64,000 nt of DNA from positions 2,681,393-2,745,392 of the forward strand of contig JANPWX010019802.1 in assembly GCA_024734555.1 (NCBI GenBank). Direction: 5' to 3'. The notes beneath the pieces are model-generated. The model was not told where the DNA came from. It was given only the letters and a program-made list of their open reading frames with translations, and did not search any database. Numbering within the stretch: the first letter of the stretch is position 1; each line of letters starts with the position of its first letter. Positions 60,501 to 64,000 of this stretch are shown here, piece after piece. This DNA comes from Trochalopteron elliotii (lineage: Eukaryota; Chordata; Aves; Passeriformes; Leiothrichidae). Both the position numbers and the translations under genes were made by a program.

Positions 60501-62797
60501 CTTTACAAGGATGGCTAATCTATCATGAAAGCCAGTGCATGGGAGCAGTGAATAGTAAGCTGCAGTCATGAGGGGAGATGTGACAAAGCAAACACATGCT
60601 GTTTGGGAATGAGGAGAGCATTCCAAGCAGCTTTGGAGTGAAGCCAAGCAGCACTGGCAATCTGCTTGCATATGTTCCCTTTACCAACTTGAGAGTGGGA
60701 GGAAGAGCAGAAGCTAAGGAAAGTGACAAAAGAGCTGTTTCAGCCAGTGAGATCTCAGTCTCTCCTACTACTGTATTTTCCCTTTCTGTATTATAGTGCA
60801 GATGCTTGTCTTCTGTGGCCCTGTTCTTATACCTCCCCAGCCTCTCCTCATATCTGCACCCCTCAATAAGAAGTACGTAGGTAGCCAGCAGTGGGAATTG
60901 CCTAATAGTGCAAGTGGCACAACTTGGACTTAAGATCCCTTCCAGCCAAATGATCCTGGGCAAATAACTTTTCAGTGTGTCTCTCATCCTTTCCATTTTA
61001 AAACTGTGCTTTTGTAGTTGAACATAAGTGTGTGCTTTATGGTTATTTTGTTTTGCATTGCTTTTAATCACTTTTATTTTCTTCACTGAGGGATCAGTAA
61101 GTTGTAATTATTAAGTTATTAAATACCAATTGGAAAGCAACTGAATTGCAATTCTGGGGTCTGAAAAATAATTCAAAAATGTAGTCTTCAAATGTCAGGA
61201 CTTCTGAACAAATGAAAAAAGGATAAAAGATGAAAAACAAAAGATGTTTTTGGTATCAATTCAACAATATACAGTTTTGTAGAACAAATATAGGATTTTG
61301 CATAAAATACCTCAAAATGCATTCTTCCCAATTGGATTCTCCTGATTTTGCTGCACAGGTGGAAGTAGTTTATCCACACAAAGCACAACAATTGTGAGTT
61401 TTTGGCTTGAAGTGGCCATTCCATCTATACAGATGCCTGTTCTCCTTGAATGTGACCATTAGTTGACAAGAAGTCTCACAGAGACTGGCACAGAGAGTTT
61501 TGATACAGCTGTGTCAGGACACATACAGCTGTCATCAGGCAGGAACCCATGCCTCTGCTGCTGCAGTTAGTGGCCCATCAAAGCAAAAGTAGCCTGTAAT
61601 GTAGGAGAACTGTGGTATGATACACAGAAGGCCAGCTCTTCCAGTGAGTGCAGTCCACAAGGAGTCCCAGAAGGAAAGATAATGAACAACTGAATGGCTC
61701 CACACAAAGCAGTAGAGTGTCAGGCTTCTCACCATCCAGAAACCTCCATTAATAGCTCTTGCTAACTGAGCAACAGTGTTGGAAAAGTGCCCTCACGTCA
61801 GAACTGACTCAGATCTGTATTCCAAGGCAATATGACTGTGCACAACTGCATGCATACCATGACAGCTTTAGACAAAAAAGGAAATTTGAGACAGTCACAT
61901 ATAGTTTGAAGCTAAGTCATGGATATAAAAAAGTAAAATTATTAAATCTAAGGATCTACGGTGAAATTCATCTTGCAGATTATCACACTGCTGGAAAGAT
62001 TAAGTGTGGTATAGTTATTCTGAAGGCTGTAATAGTAGACATGAAGTGAAGGTGGCAGAAGGAGCTGACATAAATAAACAATTTAAACATGGAATAAACA
62101 AGGAAAATTTGGCAGATTTTGGTTCAGTGAAAGGAGTAATTTCCAGAAATTATAGCAAGTGGAAGGAGCAGAGATGAGAGTAAACCATAAGTTAGGTAAC
62201 CAGACATCCCAGTTTGGGTAGAACTGTGTTTTTTAACAGCATACAATATTTTTCTTGTTTTTATTTGCTCAAACTTTATTACTCAGAATTTTTATAGGGC
62301 CATGACAGAACCAGAAACAGTGTTCTATCACACAGGCACACGACCTAAAGCAGAGGGTATCTTTTCTATTACATGGCAAGTCTATTTTATAAGATAAGTC
62401 ATAGGAACTGCAGCTTTCAAAAATCTCCACAGTCTTCTTTTTGTGAACGAAATCAGTTGATGGCATATATATAATACAGACATTGTGCTCTCCTTTTCAG
62501 TAGCTGGTGCTCTCATGGGAGTTTTCTGTAGGGTTTAGGAAAGCACATTGTGTTCATTTTGCATAAATTGATTTTTGGTGTGAGAAAGGAAGCAACCAGC
62601 CACAGAAGTGATTTTTCCTGTGAGAAGCTGCTAAGAGCTTCCTCCATGCCTGGCAAAACCAATCCTTGGCTGGCTCTGAGAACATACATGCTGCCAAGCC
62701 AAGTAGAAAAGCTGGTTGTGCCTTGTGATAACATATTTAAGAAAGACAAAACCACAGGAATCTCTCTTTCTCCCTCACCTCTGAGGACAGGTGAGGG
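57551..62797. other. Intergenic, no recognised gene
   Basis: 5.2 kb of mostly AT-rich sequence. No exon, RNA gene or clear transposon was recognised. The longest ORF is 187 codons on the minus strand (60523-61086), with no recognisable domain. A short stretch near 60930-60955 (GGACTTAAGATCCCTTCCAG) resembles a CR1 3' tip, but is too short to call. Confidence 0.6.
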
Positions 62798-62851
62798 TGT
62801 AAGAGCCTGAACGAGAGATACAGGACTCCAGGCAGTTCTTTAAAGGTGCTG

Positions 62852-62857
62852 TTTATT
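62852..62857 (-). terminator. LTR poly(A) signal AATAAA
   Basis: Canonical hexamer about 55 bases before the minus-strand LTR end, consistent with an R/U5 boundary. Confidence 0.55.
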
Positions 62858-62971
62858 TCATAGATTAAAGTCACAGCAGTCATGGGTCATGGGTAACAGA
62901 GACAAGCCTATAGCTGTCAGCATCACCTTATAGGCAACACCTGAAGCCACTTTACCTCTGGTTACAATGCA

Positions 62972-62978
62972 TTATATA
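62972..62978 (-). promoter_or_regulatory. LTR TATA box
   Basis: TATATAA on the LTR's minus strand, placed where the U3 promoter is expected relative to the LTR poly(A) signal. Confidence 0.55.
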
Positions 62979-63417
62979 GTTTTCTTTACGGAGCATCTTA
63001 ATACATAAAACCCAATCAGAATCATACACAATACCTTTACATTTACCTATAGCCTATCACAACTACTGTTATTATCATAGTTTGGTGAGTACTATCCCAT
63101 CACATCGAGTTAGTATGTTACATTTTAAGCTTAAAGTTGTTTTTCTGTTTTCTTGCAGTGGAAAATTTTTAGACCTTTTTTCTACTTTGTGAAAACATGT
63201 TTTCGTTTGTAGACAACTTATCCTTTGCTCTTAACCAAAGAAGTTTTCTTCCAACTCATCTTAACCTTTGTTCAGTAACAACTAACTCAGCAATCCTTAA
63301 CTTAAACATTTTTTATTCTTCTATATCAAAACCTGCTTTCATTTCTAGTGAACCTTCTGCTAAGCATTCATATCTGTAAGACTTTCCTGTTAAATTTTCA
63401 TCTTCTCCAACAGAGGG

Positions 63418-64000
63418 GACTAACCCCTCTTGGCAGAGCCCACTGGTCCCTTTTCCAGTGGCCATGCTATCCCGGGGACTGTCCCAGTGCTGTGAGCACC
63501 CATGCGGCCCATGCTGCGAGCGGCTTCAGCTGAGACTGCAAGTGGCCACAGCCAGGAGTGGCCATGCAGCCACCACTGTCCTGGCACAGCCAGCAATAGA
63601 CTTTGCCTGCCTGGCCACTTCCAACATGCCACACTGCAAAGCAAAGTACAGAAATGGGAGCAGATTTTTTCTTTTTTCAGGAATCCACATGAGGAGGGCC
63701 ACTGAGTGGAGCCCGTGGCCGGCACTGCTTGCGCTGTGTGACCAACAGCGAGAAGCACAGCAAGTGATTCCCTGGTGCAGAGCCTGGACAAGATCAACTT
63801 TTCAGTGCTGCAAAACTCTATAAAAACTGTTTCACTTGACAGAACCTGAGAACAAACAAACCGATGAACACCGGTTCTCTCCTGAGTCAGAGAAAAGGAA
63901 AAAGTGAAAACACGTGAGGAGAATGAAATGGCAACGCTAAGGTCAATGCAAAGGAGGAAGGGGGGAAGGAGGCGCTCTGAATGTCAGAGCTGAGATTCAT
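63418..64000. other. Intergenic, GC-richer, unassigned
   Basis: ORFs on both strands (up to 125 aa) overlap one another at 63420-63823 and have no recognisable domain. No repeat family was recognised. The window ends here. Confidence 0.5.

Larger units (their letters stand above)
62798..63412 (-). mobile_element. Solo LTR of an endogenous retrovirus, with intact target-site duplication
   Basis: A 615-bp unit. On the minus strand it starts TGTTGGAG and ends GGCTCTTACA. A perfect 5-bp duplication, GAGGG, stands on both sides (62793-62797 and 63413-63417). LTR architecture is visible on the minus strand: a TATA box TATATAA (62972-62978), then AATAAA (62852-62857) about 115 bases later, then about 55 bp to the end. 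No primer-binding site follows and no retroviral genes are present, so it is a solo LTR. The family was not identified. Confidence 0.8.

Noticed and set aside
63687..63694. Alternative LTR end (ACA followed by TGAGG)
   Set aside because: It matches the flank at 62792 only imperfectly. The end at 63412 gives a perfect adjacent GAGGG duplication, so it was preferred.
63420..63823. 121- and 125-codon ORFs at the window end
   Set aside because: They overlap each other on opposite strands, are low in structure, and carry no recognisable domain.
55171..64000. AP3B1 exons, expected upstream of SCAMP1 from mammalian gene order
   Set aside because: No translated segment resembles adaptin beta-3A. 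The gene probably begins beyond the window.
1..64000. CRISPR arrays, prokaryotic operons, tRNA or rRNA genes
   Set aside because: No spaced direct-repeat array, no operon-like coding and no cloverleaf with A/B boxes was recognised. The window is ordinary vertebrate nuclear DNA.

Overview
This is a vertebrate, almost certainly avian, nuclear genome window. It has split genes with GT-AG introns, many degenerate CR1 LINEs with the typical bird 3' ends, endogenous-retrovirus solo LTRs, a GC-rich promoter broken by an assembly gap (Ns 54695-55060), and no prokaryotic gene organisation. Only two protein-coding genes are supported. They are convergent (tail to tail), in the same arrangement as the mammalian LHFPL2-SCAMP1 neighbourhood.

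Layout: 1-6413 is the last intron of LHFPL2 (+ strand). 6414-6670 is its final coding exon (TM4 and the cytosolic tail). About 6671-10129 is its probable 3' UTR, with several AATAAA candidates. About 10130-13890 is the short space between the two genes; it holds an 11/13-bp minisatellite and AT microsatellites. From about 13891 to 16712 is the inferred SCAMP1 3' UTR (- strand). 16713-54548 is the complete SCAMP1 coding region in nine exons on the - strand. All eight junctions are GT-AG, all phases agree, and the product is 339 aa. 54285-55170 is the CpG-island promoter containing the gap. 55171-64000 is intergenic sequence upstream of SCAMP1, with one CR1 fragment and one solo LTR.

The introns and the upstream region carry seven recognisable CR1 pieces. 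The most informative, in SCAMP1 intron 4, keeps both CR1 reading frames in decayed form (ORF1 esterase; ORF2 endonuclease and part of the reverse transcriptase). Its endonuclease region is split by an 816-bp solo LTR that has an 8-bp terminal inverted repeat. A second solo LTR at 62798-63412 has a perfect 5-bp target-site duplication.

I found no sign of a novel multi-gene system. The observations most worth a second look are the nested CR1/LTR structure, repeated loss of the RT core in the CR1 copies, two hairpin-forming inverted repeats, the minisatellite, the repeat-flanked promoter gap, and one extra glycine codon at the SCAMP1 exon 4/5 junction.
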